A stretch of 44,394 nt of DNA from Gemmatimonadaceae bacterium (GTDB taxonomy: Bacteria; Gemmatimonadota; Gemmatimonadetes; Gemmatimonadales; Gemmatimonadaceae): NCBI GenBank assembly GCA_019752115.1, contig JAIEMN010000062.1:1-44394 (forward strand), in the 5' to 3' direction. The notes under the pieces were generated by a model that saw only the letters and a list, made by a program, of their open reading frames with translations, searched no databases and was not told the DNA's origin. Each line of letters begins with the position of its first letter. Within the stretch, counting starts at the first letter, position 1. Made by a program: the position numbers and the translations under genes. Of the stretch, positions 36,905 to 44,394 are shown piece by piece.

Positions 36905-37754
36905 CGATGGTGCGCGCGAGAAGGTCAAGGACATCGGACTCGGTGCGCAGCCCGGGGACATCGTGCATGTCGATCACATAGCCGTAGCGCTCGGCGATCG
37001 CTTCGTACAGGGGGATGCGGTGGTGCAGGAGCTGCTCAAAGCCCCAGACGGCAAAATCGTCGGGATCGACCAGCGACTCATCGGTGATCCCACGGCGATC
37101 GAGGTACTCCGCCCACTTGGTCGCCAGAAAGGCCGGGTTGTAGTACATCGGCTTGGGGTGTTTCCGGAAGCGCTCCACGAGCATGCGCGTGTGCTCGGCG
37201 GAGCCGCGGATGTACACCAGCACCGTATGCTGGGCGAGGCAGGTGAGGACGGGGTCGAGCGGGTCGTCCACATCGACCACTTCGCAGAGACTCCCCCCGG
37301 AGTCACAGACGAAATGGGGGTATCCGTAGATGTCCTTGGCGCGTTCGATGAACTCGGGGACGTCGAGCAGGGCGCGGATCTCCGCCTGACGATGCTGCGC
37401 CTGCCGCCGGGAGTATTCGGCGAACGGGATCCCCCCGAGCGCTTCGCTCCCCGGCTTGCCGAGGTACGTGGACAGCGGGCTCAGATTCTCGAAGGAGATG
37501 TTCGAGCGGATGTAGATCGAGTCCGAGCGGAGCAACTGCCGCAGGAAGGGGACCTTCATCGCCTCCCGCTTGAAGTTGTCCACGATGTGCTCGCCCATGT
37601 ACCGCGTGCCGATGCGGTAATCGACCGAGTACTGGAACCAGTCGTGCTTCTGCAGCAGGCCGGCGAGGGTGGTCTTGCCCACCCCCGACATCCCGAAGAA
37701 GGTGACGGCATGCGCCGGCTGATTACGGAGGGCGCGCCCCGAGGGAAATCGCAT
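36891..37754 (-). CDS. P-loop NTPase/kinase-like protein of unknown function
   Basis: 287 residues from ATG at 37754. Walker A GMSGVGKTTL (about 20-29), then the conserved-looking DYRIGTRYMGE segment and a region (about 150-200) with DSGGSLCEVVD that may include Walker B-like acidic residues. A LVYIRGSAEH strand and a C-terminal YVIDMHDV follow. It resembles small metabolite or nucleotide kinases, not AAA+ machines; I recognise no named function. It is read with the MHS transporter (14-bp overlap), which might supply its substrate. A thioesterase is divergent from it, 51 bp away. Confidence 0.65.
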   Translation of the reverse strand: MRFPSGRALRNQPAHAVTFFGMSGVGKTTLAGLLQKHDWFQYSVDYRIGTRYMGEHIVDNFKREAMKVPFLRQLLRSDSIYIRSNISFENLSPLSTYLGKPGSEALGGIPFAEYSRRQAQHRQAEIRALLDVPEFIERAKDIYGYPHFVCDSGGSLCEVVDVDDPLDPVLTCLAQHTVLVYIRGSAEHTRMLVERFRKHPKPMYYNPAFLATKWAEYLDRRGITDESLVDPDDFAVWGFEQLLHHRIPLYEAIAERYGYVIDMHDVPGLRTESDVLDLLARTIDAQS

Positions 37755-37805
37755 GGCGCTAAATTCCCTCGGGATCCACCGTTCCTCAACCCCTTTCCGC
37801 GTCCT

Positions 37806-38249
37806 GTGCAGGTTTTCGAGATACCCATCGTCGTCCGCCCCGAGGACATCGACGACAACGATCACGTCAACAACGTCGTCTACCTCAAGTGGATCTTCGA
37901 CGTCGCGCTGGCGCACTGGCAGGTGAGTGCTCCCGCAGCGATGCAGGCCACGTACGGGTGGGTGGCGACGCGCCACGAGATCGACTATCGCCGCGAGGCG
38001 CTCCTGGGCGACCCCATCGTGGCCCGGACCTGGATCGGCACCGTGGATTCGCGCAAGTTCGAGCGTCGGACGGCGATCGTCCGGACCAGCGACAACGCGG
38101 TGCTGGCGCGCGGGACGAGCTACTGGGCGCTGATCACTCGGGCCACCGGGCGGATCACGCGCATTCCGACCGAGATGGTGCAGCTGTTCGAGGCGTACAT
38201 GGAACCGGCACCGACGATGTCGAACCCGAATGCCGCCCCGGGTAGCTGA
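37806..38249 (+). CDS. Hotdog-fold acyl-CoA thioesterase (4HBT family)
   Basis: 147 residues from GTG at 37806. The family segment RPEDIDDNDHVNNVVYLKW holds the catalytic Asp, and the helix continues with WIFDVALAHW. Closest in layout to FadM/YbgC-type acyl-CoA thioesterases that cut fatty acyl- or aromatic acyl-CoA in the cytoplasm. No clear Shine-Dalgarno site precedes the GTG; a leaderless mRNA is possible. Confidence 0.88.
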   Translation: MQVFEIPIVVRPEDIDDNDHVNNVVYLKWIFDVALAHWQVSAPAAMQATYGWVATRHEIDYRREALLGDPIVARTWIGTVDSRKFERRTAIVRTSDNAVLARGTSYWALITRATGRITRIPTEMVQLFEAYMEPAPTMSNPNAAPGS

Positions 38250-38312
38250 TCCGTTGTGCGAATCGGGGGGCGGGGTCGGGTGGCGAGTTTACCTTCGTTT
38301 GCTGAGGGAGTG

Positions 38313-38684
38313 ATGCGTACACCACTGCTGCTGTTGCTCACGCTGGTCGCGGGCTGCAACGCCTCGAACAACACCGATCCGATCGTCTGCACCACCGAGG
38401 CGCGGGCGGGGATCAACGTGGTCGTGCGCGACGCCGACACGCAGGCTGGTCTCGCCGCCGTGGCGCGCGGGGCAGTCACCGACGGGGCGTATGTGGATTC
38501 GCTGCGGGCCAATGGATCGACCACGACGATGGCCGCGGCGTATGAGCGACCGGGGACGTACGTGGTCGATGTTCGCGCGACTGGCTATCAGGGATTCACC
38601 ACCACGGGCGTGACCGTCACCAAGGACCAGTGTCACGTGATCCCGCAGACGGTCACGGTCGCTCTGCAGAAGGTGAAAAGCTGA
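38313..38684 (+). CDS. Small lipoprotein with carboxypeptidase-regulatory-like fold
   Basis: 123 residues. Lipobox VAGC (Cys about 14). The mature part has the beta pattern of CarboxypepD_reg/Ig-like domains: INVVVRDADTQAGLAAVARG, GTYVVDVRATGYQGF and TVTKDQCHVIPQ, ending in TVTVALQKV. Two mature Cys (CTTE and QCHV) could form a disulphide. No enzyme motif. GAGGGAG precedes the ATG. It is convergent with the TonB receptor, 18 bp away. Confidence 0.72.
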   Translation: MRTPLLLLLTLVAGCNASNNTDPIVCTTEARAGINVVVRDADTQAGLAAVARGAVTDGAYVDSLRANGSTTTMAAAYERPGTYVVDVRATGYQGFTTTGVTVTKDQCHVIPQTVTVALQKVKS

Positions 38685-38702
38685 CGGGCGCCGGTCTGCG
38701 CC

Positions 38703-40676
38703 TCAGAAGTCGGCGCTGAGGCGCACCACGAGCGTCCGGCCGGCGGCGTCGGCGAACTCCTTGTAGCGGCTCATGAAGTCGCGATAGCGCGCGTTGAGGA
38801 CATTGCGCACGCTCACATCGAGATGCACGAGCCCGCGCGCGGTGAGGCGACTGGTGCCGGCACTCGCGTGCAGCACCGCCGAGGCGGGCGGCGCATAGTC
38901 GCTGCGGAAGGTGCGTGTCTGGCGCGCGTTCCATTCACCGGTCACCGACAGCGAGCGACCGGGGGCGCGCTCGTCCCAGCGCAACGTGCTGCTCGCGCGG
39001 AACGGCGGCACGAAGGGCAGGGCGGTGCCATCGCTGGTGTTCGTGGCGTGCACCGCGTCGGCGGTGGTGCTGCTGCTCCAGCCGCGCGGGAGCGACACGC
39101 TCAGCGCGGCTTCGGCACCGATGAGCCGGGCGTTTCCCTGGCGCACCTGCAGCGAATCCAGTGCGCGGCCGGCAGCGCCAACCGGCGCCAGGTAGATGTA
39201 GTCGCGAATGCGGTTCACGTAGCCGGTGAGTTCACCGGACGTGCGCGCCGTGCGCAGGCGCAGCCCGGCGTCGGTGTTGAGACTCGTTTCGACGCGCAGA
39301 TCACGCTGGCCGATCTCGAACGCGCGTGTGCCCTCGTGAAACCCATTGGCGAACAGATCGCTGGCACTCGGTGCGCGAAAGCCACGCGCGACGTTCACCG
39401 CCAGCGAGACCGGGGCGTCGGCGCGATACACCGCGCCGATGGTGCCCGTCATGGCATTGAAGGTCCGCACGGTCGGCGCGAGGGTGAGCGCGGCGCTACC
39501 GGGGGTTCGCAGCGACCGCCAGTCGTGGCGGGCGCCGGCCGACAGCGACCAGGGGCCGCGCACGCCCTGCTCGAGCACGTACAGGCCAACGGCGCGGGCC
39601 GTGTTGTCGGGGATCAGCGTTTCGGTGCCGAAGGTACGGAATCGCGTTTCCTGCACGGCGGTGCCCACCGTGCCGGTGAGCCCGCGCCACGGCGCGTGAT
39701 GCCAGTTGGCAAAGGCCGTACCCGTGCGCGACCGCAGTCCGAGATCCACATCGAGCGTAGTGGCATTGACAAACTCGGCGCGGCGGTTCTCCTCGAGCCC
39801 CGCCTGCACGTGCAGGCGCTGCGTGCTCCCGCGCACCGTGGCATCGGCGGTCCAGCGCGTGGTGCGAATGCGCTGGCGACCGTCGTAGCCGGGCGCGGTA
39901 CGCGGATCGTCGGCGATACGAATGGTCTCGTCGCGCGAGCTGCCGGTCAGCGTCAACTCCGCGCGGTCGCGGTGTACGCCCGTGGCGCCTTCGAGGAAAT
40001 GCGTGGTGTTGCCGGTGTTGAAGACGGTGCCACTGGGCGTGCGCAGGTCGGCGGCCCGTCGCGTGGTGCCGGTGACGCGCCATCCCCACGTGTCGACGGC
40101 CCCCTCACCAACGAGCGTGGCCGACGGCGCAGCGTTGGCGGAGTTGTAGGCGAGGGCCATGCGGCCGCGGGCGAGCATGGCGCCGTCGGCCTTGGGAAGC
40201 GCGCGGCGGACGACGTTGACCACGCCACCCAGCGCATCGGAGCCATAGAGCACACTGGCCGGGCCCTTCACGACCTCCAGGCGCTCGGCGTCGGCGCTTT
40301 CGACATTGGGGGAGTGATCGTGCCCCCACTGCTGTGTTTCGGTACGCTGGCCGTTGGCAAGGGTCACGACCCGGTTGTTCGTGAGCCCGCGAATGACCGG
40401 CTTGCCGATGCCGGTGGTCATGGAGAGCGAGCGGACGCCGGGGATCTGCTCCAGCGTCTCGCCGAGCGAGGCCCCCTGGGCGCGCCGCAACTGGGCGCCG
40501 GCCATGACGGCCGTGGGCTGCGCCACGCGCCGGGCGTCGGTCGCGACGGCCGTGGCGGTGACCTGCAGGGTCGGCAGGGCCTTGGGGACCGAGTCGCGTC
40601 GGGCCGAGTCAGGGCGGGTTTGCGCGCCGAGCGGCAGAGAAACGGCCAGGCAAATCCAATAAATAGGCGAGCACAT
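38703..40676 (-). CDS. TonB-dependent outer-membrane receptor
   Basis: 657 residues. Signal peptide ends about LPLGAQ (19). A plug domain (about 35-165) has LQVTATA (TonB-box-like), LGETLEQIPGVRS, KPVIRGL and ERLEVVKGPASVLYGSDALGGVVNVV. A 22-strand barrel follows and ends with the C-terminal aromatic in RLSADF. The plug loop WGHDHSPN (117-124) with its His/Asp run resembles receptors of the ZnuD type that bind zinc; metal or metal-chelate uptake is a guess. An AT-rich region with a TTAG-N6-CTAA motif precedes it. Confidence 0.92.
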   Translation of the reverse strand: MCSPIYWICLAVSLPLGAQTRPDSARRDSVPKALPTLQVTATAVATDARRVAQPTAVMAGAQLRRAQGASLGETLEQIPGVRSLSMTTGIGKPVIRGLTNNRVVTLANGQRTETQQWGHDHSPNVESADAERLEVVKGPASVLYGSDALGGVVNVVRRALPKADGAMLARGRMALAYNSANAAPSATLVGEGAVDTWGWRVTGTTRRAADLRTPSGTVFNTGNTTHFLEGATGVHRDRAELTLTGSSRDETIRIADDPRTAPGYDGRQRIRTTRWTADATVRGSTQRLHVQAGLEENRRAEFVNATTLDVDLGLRSRTGTAFANWHHAPWRGLTGTVGTAVQETRFRTFGTETLIPDNTARAVGLYVLEQGVRGPWSLSAGARHDWRSLRTPGSAALTLAPTVRTFNAMTGTIGAVYRADAPVSLAVNVARGFRAPSASDLFANGFHEGTRAFEIGQRDLRVETSLNTDAGLRLRTARTSGELTGYVNRIRDYIYLAPVGAAGRALDSLQVRQGNARLIGAEAALSVSLPRGWSSSTTADAVHATNTSDGTALPFVPPFRASSTLRWDERAPGRSLSVTGEWNARQTRTFRSDYAPPASAVLHASAGTSRLTARGLVHLDVSVRNVLNARYRDFMSRYKEFADAAGRTLVVRLSADF

Positions 40677-40686
40677 GACATTAAAT

Positions 40687-40700
40687 TAGGCAAAGCTAAA
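40687..40700 (-). promoter_or_regulatory. Possible metal-regulator half-palindrome before the TonB receptor
   Basis: TTAG, six bases, then CTAA, in the only clearly AT-rich stretch of this region and about 10 bp before the receptor ATG on the minus strand. TTAG/CTAA half-sites occur in DtxR/MntR-type operators. Weak: no full consensus box. Confidence 0.25.
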
Positions 40701-40718
40701 ACGTGGGCAAGGGTTGTT

Positions 40719-40839
40719 GGAACTGCTCGCACAGAGTGCACAGAGGGCCACAGAGAATCACAGAGGTGCGCTCCGACGGGTTCGAAGCGAACCTCTGTGA
40801 TTCTTTGTGGCCCTCGGTGGCCTCTGTGCGAGCCGTTCC
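40719..40839. repeat. CACAGAG-family compound palindrome
   Basis: Two 49-nt arms (40719-40767 and 40791-40839) are complementary at 44 of 49 positions around a 23-nt loop. Each arm contains four CACAGAG-like units about 10 bp apart. It begins 7 bp past the aminotransferase stop (minus strand) and ends 42 bp before the TonB receptor start, so it separates the two genes. Confidence 0.88.
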
Positions 40840-40846
40840 AGCCAGC

Positions 40847-42109
40847 TCAGCCCTTCACGATTCGCTGAATCCGCGCCACCGCCTCCGTCACGGCGGTCTC
40901 GTCCGGCCCGAACGAGAAGCGCAGGTACTGCCGGAAGCGCGACGTATGGTCCGCGCGGCGCTTGCCGGGGTTGATGTCGAAGAAGAGCCCCGGCACCGTG
41001 ATGACCCGCTCCTTGAGGGCGGCCTCGAAGAACGCTTCCCCGTCGTTCAGGGGCGCCGGGAGCGAGGCGACGCTCGCCCAGACGTAGAAGCCGCCGTCGG
41101 GCTCGTGCTCCACGGTGAGCCCGGCGGCGCGGAGGCCGTCGACCAGGATGCGGCGCTTCTTGGCGAACGCGTCGTGGATGGCGATCACTTCCTGCTTCGC
41201 GCGCGTGGGTTCGACCAGCGCGCAGGCGGCCTCCTGCAGCGGGCGATTGCCGCCGCCATCGAGGAAACTGCCGGCGCTGGTGACGGCCTCGATCACTTCC
41301 GCCGGGCCCACGATCCAGCTCAGGCGCCAGCCGGGGCAGCGCCAGCCCTTGGTGAGCCCATCGAGAATCACGACCGGGTCGCTGTTCACATCCTCCACGA
41401 ACTCGGCGGCGCTCACCGTCGCGCCCTTCACGAGCCCCTCATCCCAGAGGTAGTGCGAGTAGAACTCGTCGAGAATGAGCGTGCAGCGCAACTCGCGCGC
41501 TTCGTGCACCCACGCCGCCAGCTGACTCCCGCGCAGCACGCGGCCGGTGGGGTTCGCGGGGTTCGACAACAACAGCGCCCCGAGCCCGCGACCGGTGATC
41601 TCGCGGCGCAGGTCGCGCGTGCTGAGCGCGTAGCCGCTCTCCGGCTCGAGCAGCAACGGAATGGCGCTGAAGGTGCCGAAGATTTCGAGCAGCTCCTCGT
41701 ACGCCGTATAGTCGGGGAGCACATGCCCGAGGTTCACGTTGCCCAGCGATGCGACGACGCGCGTGAGCGAGGAGCGCCCGCCGCCACAGATGCAGACGTT
41801 TTCGGGGCCGTACTGGCTCGTCTTCCCCTGCCGATAGCGCGCGTTGTAGAGATTCGCGACCGCCCGCCGCAGCGCGTCGATGCCACCCACCGGGGCGTAC
41901 TCGTAGTCGTCGCTCGCAATGGCCACATCGCTGGGTCGCGCGGGCGCACCCGGCAGCGGCCCGGTCTCCGGCTGCCCCTGACCCAGGTTGCACCAGCCGT
42001 CGGCACCGGCGCGAAAGCCCATCTCGCGCGCGCGGTCCATGACGTAGATGACCCCAGTGCGGGGGACGGGGCGGAAGCCGGGGATGGGGGCGAGGATGGG
42101 GTCGGTCAT
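40847..42109 (-). CDS. PLP-dependent aminotransferase, class I/II
   Basis: 420 residues from ATG at 42109; a longer start at 42136 would lie in the palindrome and is rejected. PLP-binding strings: NLGQGQPETG, YEYAPVGGIDALR, LLSNPANPTG, ILDEFYS and the Schiff-base lysine in DGLTKGWRCPGWRLSW. Substrate specificity is unclear; it is a fold-type I enzyme of the aspartate/aromatic/valine aminotransferase group. The Shine-Dalgarno site is poor. A YdeI-like gene precedes it with an AACCC-family palindrome between. Confidence 0.92.
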   Translation of the reverse strand: MTDPILAPIPGFRPVPRTGVIYVMDRAREMGFRAGADGWCNLGQGQPETGPLPGAPARPSDVAIASDDYEYAPVGGIDALRRAVANLYNARYRQGKTSQYGPENVCICGGGRSSLTRVVASLGNVNLGHVLPDYTAYEELLEIFGTFSAIPLLLEPESGYALSTRDLRREITGRGLGALLLSNPANPTGRVLRGSQLAAWVHEARELRCTLILDEFYSHYLWDEGLVKGATVSAAEFVEDVNSDPVVILDGLTKGWRCPGWRLSWIVGPAEVIEAVTSAGSFLDGGGNRPLQEAACALVEPTRAKQEVIAIHDAFAKKRRILVDGLRAAGLTVEHEPDGGFYVWASVASLPAPLNDGEAFFEAALKERVITVPGLFFDINPGKRRADHTSRFRQYLRFSFGPDETAVTEAVARIQRIVKG

Positions 42110-42123
42110 ACCGCAATGTATGA

Positions 42124-42206
42124 ACCCATCACCCAAGACCTAAAGCCCGAAACCCTGAACCGATCGGTTTTGGGTTGCGGGCTTTTGGTCGTGGGTTGTG
42201 GGTGGG
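42124..42206. repeat. AACCC-family palindrome, left copy flanking the YdeI-like gene
   Basis: 83 bp around the core AACCGATCGGTT (42158-42169). It aligns without gaps to 42786-42868 at 69 of 83 positions, in the same orientation. Its right end touches the stop of the YdeI-like gene and its left end is about 15 bp from the aminotransferase start. Confidence 0.85.
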
Positions 42207-42791
42207 TTAGGCGTACTTCGCCATGTGCGGCAGCCGCTCCCCGTTCCTTGAGCACTCGATGAGCGTGGCGAGCCGCTTTTCGCGGGTCTCCTCGCGCTTG
42301 GCACTCACGACCCACCACACCGCGGCCTTGCGATAGCTGGGCGCCGAGGCCTCGAACCAGGCCCACGCCTGCTTCGCCTTGCGAAAGGTGCTCGCGTAGG
42401 GCTCGGGCAGCTCCACGGTGCGCTGCTCGAACGAGTACACGCCCACTTTGTTCTCGCGCATCCGCTCGAACGCCTTGAGGCCGGCTGGCTGCATGAGCCC
42501 CGCGGCGATCAGCTCCTCCACGTGCTTCACGTTCACGGCGCTCCAGATGCTCGTCGGCTTGCGTGGCGTGAAGCGAATGGTGTAGGCCGTGTCATCGATG
42601 CGTTTGCGCACGCCATCGATCCACCCAAAGCAGAGCGCTTCGCGCACCGACTCGGTCCACGTCATGGAGGGCGTGCCGGTACCGGCCTTGTGGAAGCCCA
42701 CCAGGAGTTCGGACGCCGTGGCGTGATGCGCCGCGAGCCAAGCACGGAACTGCGCGGGGGCGGAAAAGAAGGTAGGGGCAGGAGAACCCAT
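42207..42791 (-). CDS. YdeI/OmpD-associated (OmdA) family protein
   Basis: 194 residues. Family segments: HKAGTGTPSMTW, REALCFGWIDGVRKRID, RFTPRKPTSIWSAVN, then HVEELIAAGLM, ending in SAKREETREKRL. The family is linked to bacteriocin-protection and OmpD but its mechanism is unknown; it has no signal peptide. The gene is held between two direct copies of an 83-bp palindrome, and its ATG lies inside one of them. Confidence 0.88.
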   Translation of the reverse strand: MGSPAPTFFSAPAQFRAWLAAHHATASELLVGFHKAGTGTPSMTWTESVREALCFGWIDGVRKRIDDTAYTIRFTPRKPTSIWSAVNVKHVEELIAAGLMQPAGLKAFERMRENKVGVYSFEQRTVELPEPYASTFRKAKQAWAWFEASAPSYRKAAVWWVVSAKREETREKRLATLIECSRNGERLPHMAKYA

Positions 42792-42868
42792 GACCCAAAA
42801 CCTAAAGCCCGGAACCCAAAACTGATCAGTTCTGGGTTCCGGGCTTTAGGTCATGAGTTGTGGGTCGC
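42786..42868. repeat. AACCC-family palindrome, right copy flanking the YdeI-like gene
   Basis: 83 bp with core AACTGATCAGTT (42820-42831). Arms pair well: CCTAAAGCCCGGAACCC on the left with GGGTTCCGGGCTTTAGG on the right. It overlaps the YdeI-like ATG (42789-42791) and meets the S9 peptidase stop (42868). Confidence 0.88.
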
Positions 42869-44394
42869 TACTGCTGCTGCATGGCCTTCGCCGGCACCAC
42901 CTGCTTCCCCTGCTTCACGTAGATATCCATCCACGAAACCCACCGCGCCCACAGGTCCAGATCGCTGGCGTACGTCGCCACCGAGTGGTCCTCGTACGGG
43001 TACATGTACAGCGCGGCCGGCTTGCCGAGGCCCTGGAGCGCGGCGAACATGCGCTTGGAGGAGATCGGGTCGGTGCCGGTGTTCTGGTCTTCGATGGCGT
43101 GATACATGAGCAGCGCGCCGGAGATCTTGTTGGCGCGGAGGAACGGCGACATGTCGAGGTAGGTCGCCTGCGCGTCGTACAGGCTGCGCCGCTCGCTCTG
43201 GAAGCCGAAGGGGGTGAGCGTGCGGTTGTACATGCCGTCGCCGGCGATGCCGGCCTTGAAGTTCGGCATGAGCGTGAGCGCGTTCACCGTGGAGAAGGCG
43301 CCGTAGCTGTGGCCGCCGATCCCCATCTTGTCGCGATCAACCCAACCGCTGTCCACCACGGCGTCGAGCGTGGCGTCGAGCCCTTCCTTGAGATCGCGCG
43401 TGTAGTTGTCGTTCATCTTGCCGGCATCGCCATAGATCGGGATGTCAGGCTGGATGAGCGTGTATCCGGCCGCCACCCACAGCTGCATGCTCGAGGCCGG
43501 ACGCGCACTCGGCACCGTGGGGAAGGCGTTGATGTTCGTGGTCCAACGCGAGCGCTCGTACTCGGCGGTGGTGCTGTACTCGCGCGGATAGAACCAGATG
43601 ATGCCCGGCACCTTCTGCCCCGGCTTCCAATCGCGCGGCAGGAGCACGTCGGCCCAGAACTTGGTGCCGTCGCGCGGGCGCGTGATCTGAATGCGCTTCT
43701 GAATGGCGCCGGAGACTTCGGGGCCCACGTCGACGTTCTTGGTCAGCTGCTTGGTCGTCGAGCTACCCGCGGTGCGCAGATGCGCATCGGGGATCATCGT
43801 GGGCGACTCGCGCGTCACGATGAATTCGCTCACGTCATCGTTGAGCGCGGCGACGAACGTTTCGTAGACATCGGCCGGGCTGTCCATGAGGCGCGTGCGC
43901 GCCTTGGACGTGATGTCCATCCGGTCCACCCACGGGCGCGGCGCCTGCTTGTACCAGTTGGCGCCGGGCGCGCGGTTGCCGGAGAGGGCGACGCTCTTGC
44001 CGTCCTTGCCGAGCAGGACGTAGTTCGTGCCGTTCACCGAGCGCGCGAGGAGCGCGCCGGCGGTGGAGTCGGCGCCGGCCGCGCCGCCACGCCCGCCGCC
44101 GCCACCAAAGCCGCCGCCGGTGGCGGGGAGCGTTACGTTGCGGCCGAGGTTGAAGCGTTCGGAGGGATTCTTGACGCGCACGGCGATCACCGCGCCGCTA
44201 TCGCTCACGAACAGCGTGGAGCTGTCGGTGCTGTACATCGCCGACGTGAACTGCGGGCCGCCGGCGTAGATCGTGGCGGTGTCGCCGGCGCCAAAGGGCG
44301 CCTTCCAGAGCACGAGGCGCGTACGCGGCGCGCGCACCTGCACGGGCGCGCCCCCCGGCGCGGCGTTCGGGCCACCACGCCCGCCGCGGCCGGC
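42868..44394 (-). CDS. S9-family prolyl oligopeptidase-like peptidase (5' end outside window)
   Basis: The frame runs open to the window edge, so the N-terminus is missing; a GTG at 44343 is not the likely true start. The visible 508 residues hold the last part of a propeller-like domain (about 1-240), with a Gly/Arg-rich insert GGGFGGGGGRGG, and the alpha/beta-hydrolase domain. Catalytic triad: Ser in GIGGHSYGAFS, Asp in the HAIEDQNTGTD segment and His in YPYEDHSVA. It resembles S9C acylaminoacyl peptidases; export cannot be judged. Confidence 0.9.
   Translation of the reverse strand, partial: AGRGGRGGPNAAPGGAPVQVRAPRTRLVLWKAPFGAGDTATIYAGGPQFTSAMYSTDSSTLFVSDSGAVIAVRVKNPSERFNLGRNVTLPATGGGFGGGGGRGGAAGADSTAGALLARSVNGTNYVLLGKDGKSVALSGNRAPGANWYKQAPRPWVDRMDITSKARTRLMDSPADVYETFVAALNDDVSEFIVTRESPTMIPDAHLRTAGSSTTKQLTKNVDVGPEVSGAIQKRIQITRPRDGTKFWADVLLPRDWKPGQKVPGIIWFYPREYSTTAEYERSRWTTNINAFPTVPSARPASSMQLWVAAGYTLIQPDIPIYGDAGKMNDNYTRDLKEGLDATLDAVVDSGWVDRDKMGIGGHSYGAFSTVNALTLMPNFKAGIAGDGMYNRTLTPFGFQSERRSLYDAQATYLDMSPFLRANKISGALLMYHAIEDQNTGTDPISSKRMFAALQGLGKPAALYMYPYEDHSVATYASDLDLWARWVSWMDIYVKQGKQVVPAKAMQQQ

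Noticed and set aside
37741-37770. GAGGGAAAT / AAATTCCCTC inverted repeat at the start of the P-loop gene
   Set aside because: Imperfect and spans the start codon of the P-loop gene; not enough to call an operator.

Overview
The window is a high-GC, densely coded bacterial chromosome segment. It carries ordinary core genes: rpsF-rpsR-rplI, rsfS, smc, prs-rplY-pth, ychF, aroF and a tRNA-Gln. Mixed with these are many secreted or outer-membrane proteins: lipoproteins, a TonB receptor, M28 and S9 peptidases, a FlgD-Ig-like C-terminus and a PEP-CTERM protein. An ECF sigma factor of the Acidobacteria/Gemmatimonadetes/Planctomycetes type sits next to a membrane Ser/Thr kinase. This gene content and order suggest a Gemmatimonadota-like organism; Acidobacteriota is the main alternative. 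No 16S gene is present to prove it. I see no rRNA, CRISPR array, transposase, integrase or phage gene.

Layout. 165-9513 (minus) is a tight run in transcription order: SPOR beta-propeller lipoprotein, SPOR membrane protein with a degenerate MinD/BY-kinase-like head, smc, a FlgD-Ig-like secreted protein, a metallo-beta-lactamase hydrolase and aroF. 9682-13938 (plus) has the ECF sigma factor, a 32-codon ORF coupled to a transmembrane Ser/Thr kinase, and a PEP-CTERM protein. 14027-20266 (minus) is rpsF-rpsR-DUF2232-rplI, then a terminator, then rsfS and a very large peptidase/TolB/Omp85 fusion. 20528-23704 holds an SRAP (YedK/HMCES) gene, a DUF3108 protein, ychF and a four-helix-bundle (S23-like) gene. 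23766-29129 (minus) is prs-rplY-pth-BNR lipoprotein-M28 peptidase, preceded by tRNA-Gln with its own promoter and terminator. 29429-31794 (minus) is a ROK kinase overlapping a PlsB-like acyltransferase. 31889-35496 (plus) is a hybrid histidine kinase coupled to a DigH-like glycan hydrolase lipoprotein. 35603-37754 (minus) is a P-loop protein overlapping an MHS-type transporter. 37806-38684 (plus) has a hotdog thioesterase and a small lipoprotein. 38703-44394 (minus) holds a 5'-truncated S9 peptidase, a YdeI-like protein, an aminotransferase and a TonB-dependent receptor.

The least conventional signal is not a gene. At least seven short intergenic loci hold long compound palindromes whose arms are built from tandem, degenerate 7-15 bp units. 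There are four unrelated sequence families: a 9-mer family at 75-134; an AACCC family with a TGATCA/CGATCG core at 20390, 23166, 23684, 42124 and 42786; a GGACAAC family at 35499; and a CACAGAG family at 40719. They sit at gene ends, often touching start or stop codons. Two 83-bp copies (69 of 83 identical, same orientation, no gaps) bracket the YdeI-like gene, and two related copies bracket the four-helix-bundle gene. This looks like a repeat system that is copied within the genome and may mark inserted single-gene cassettes.
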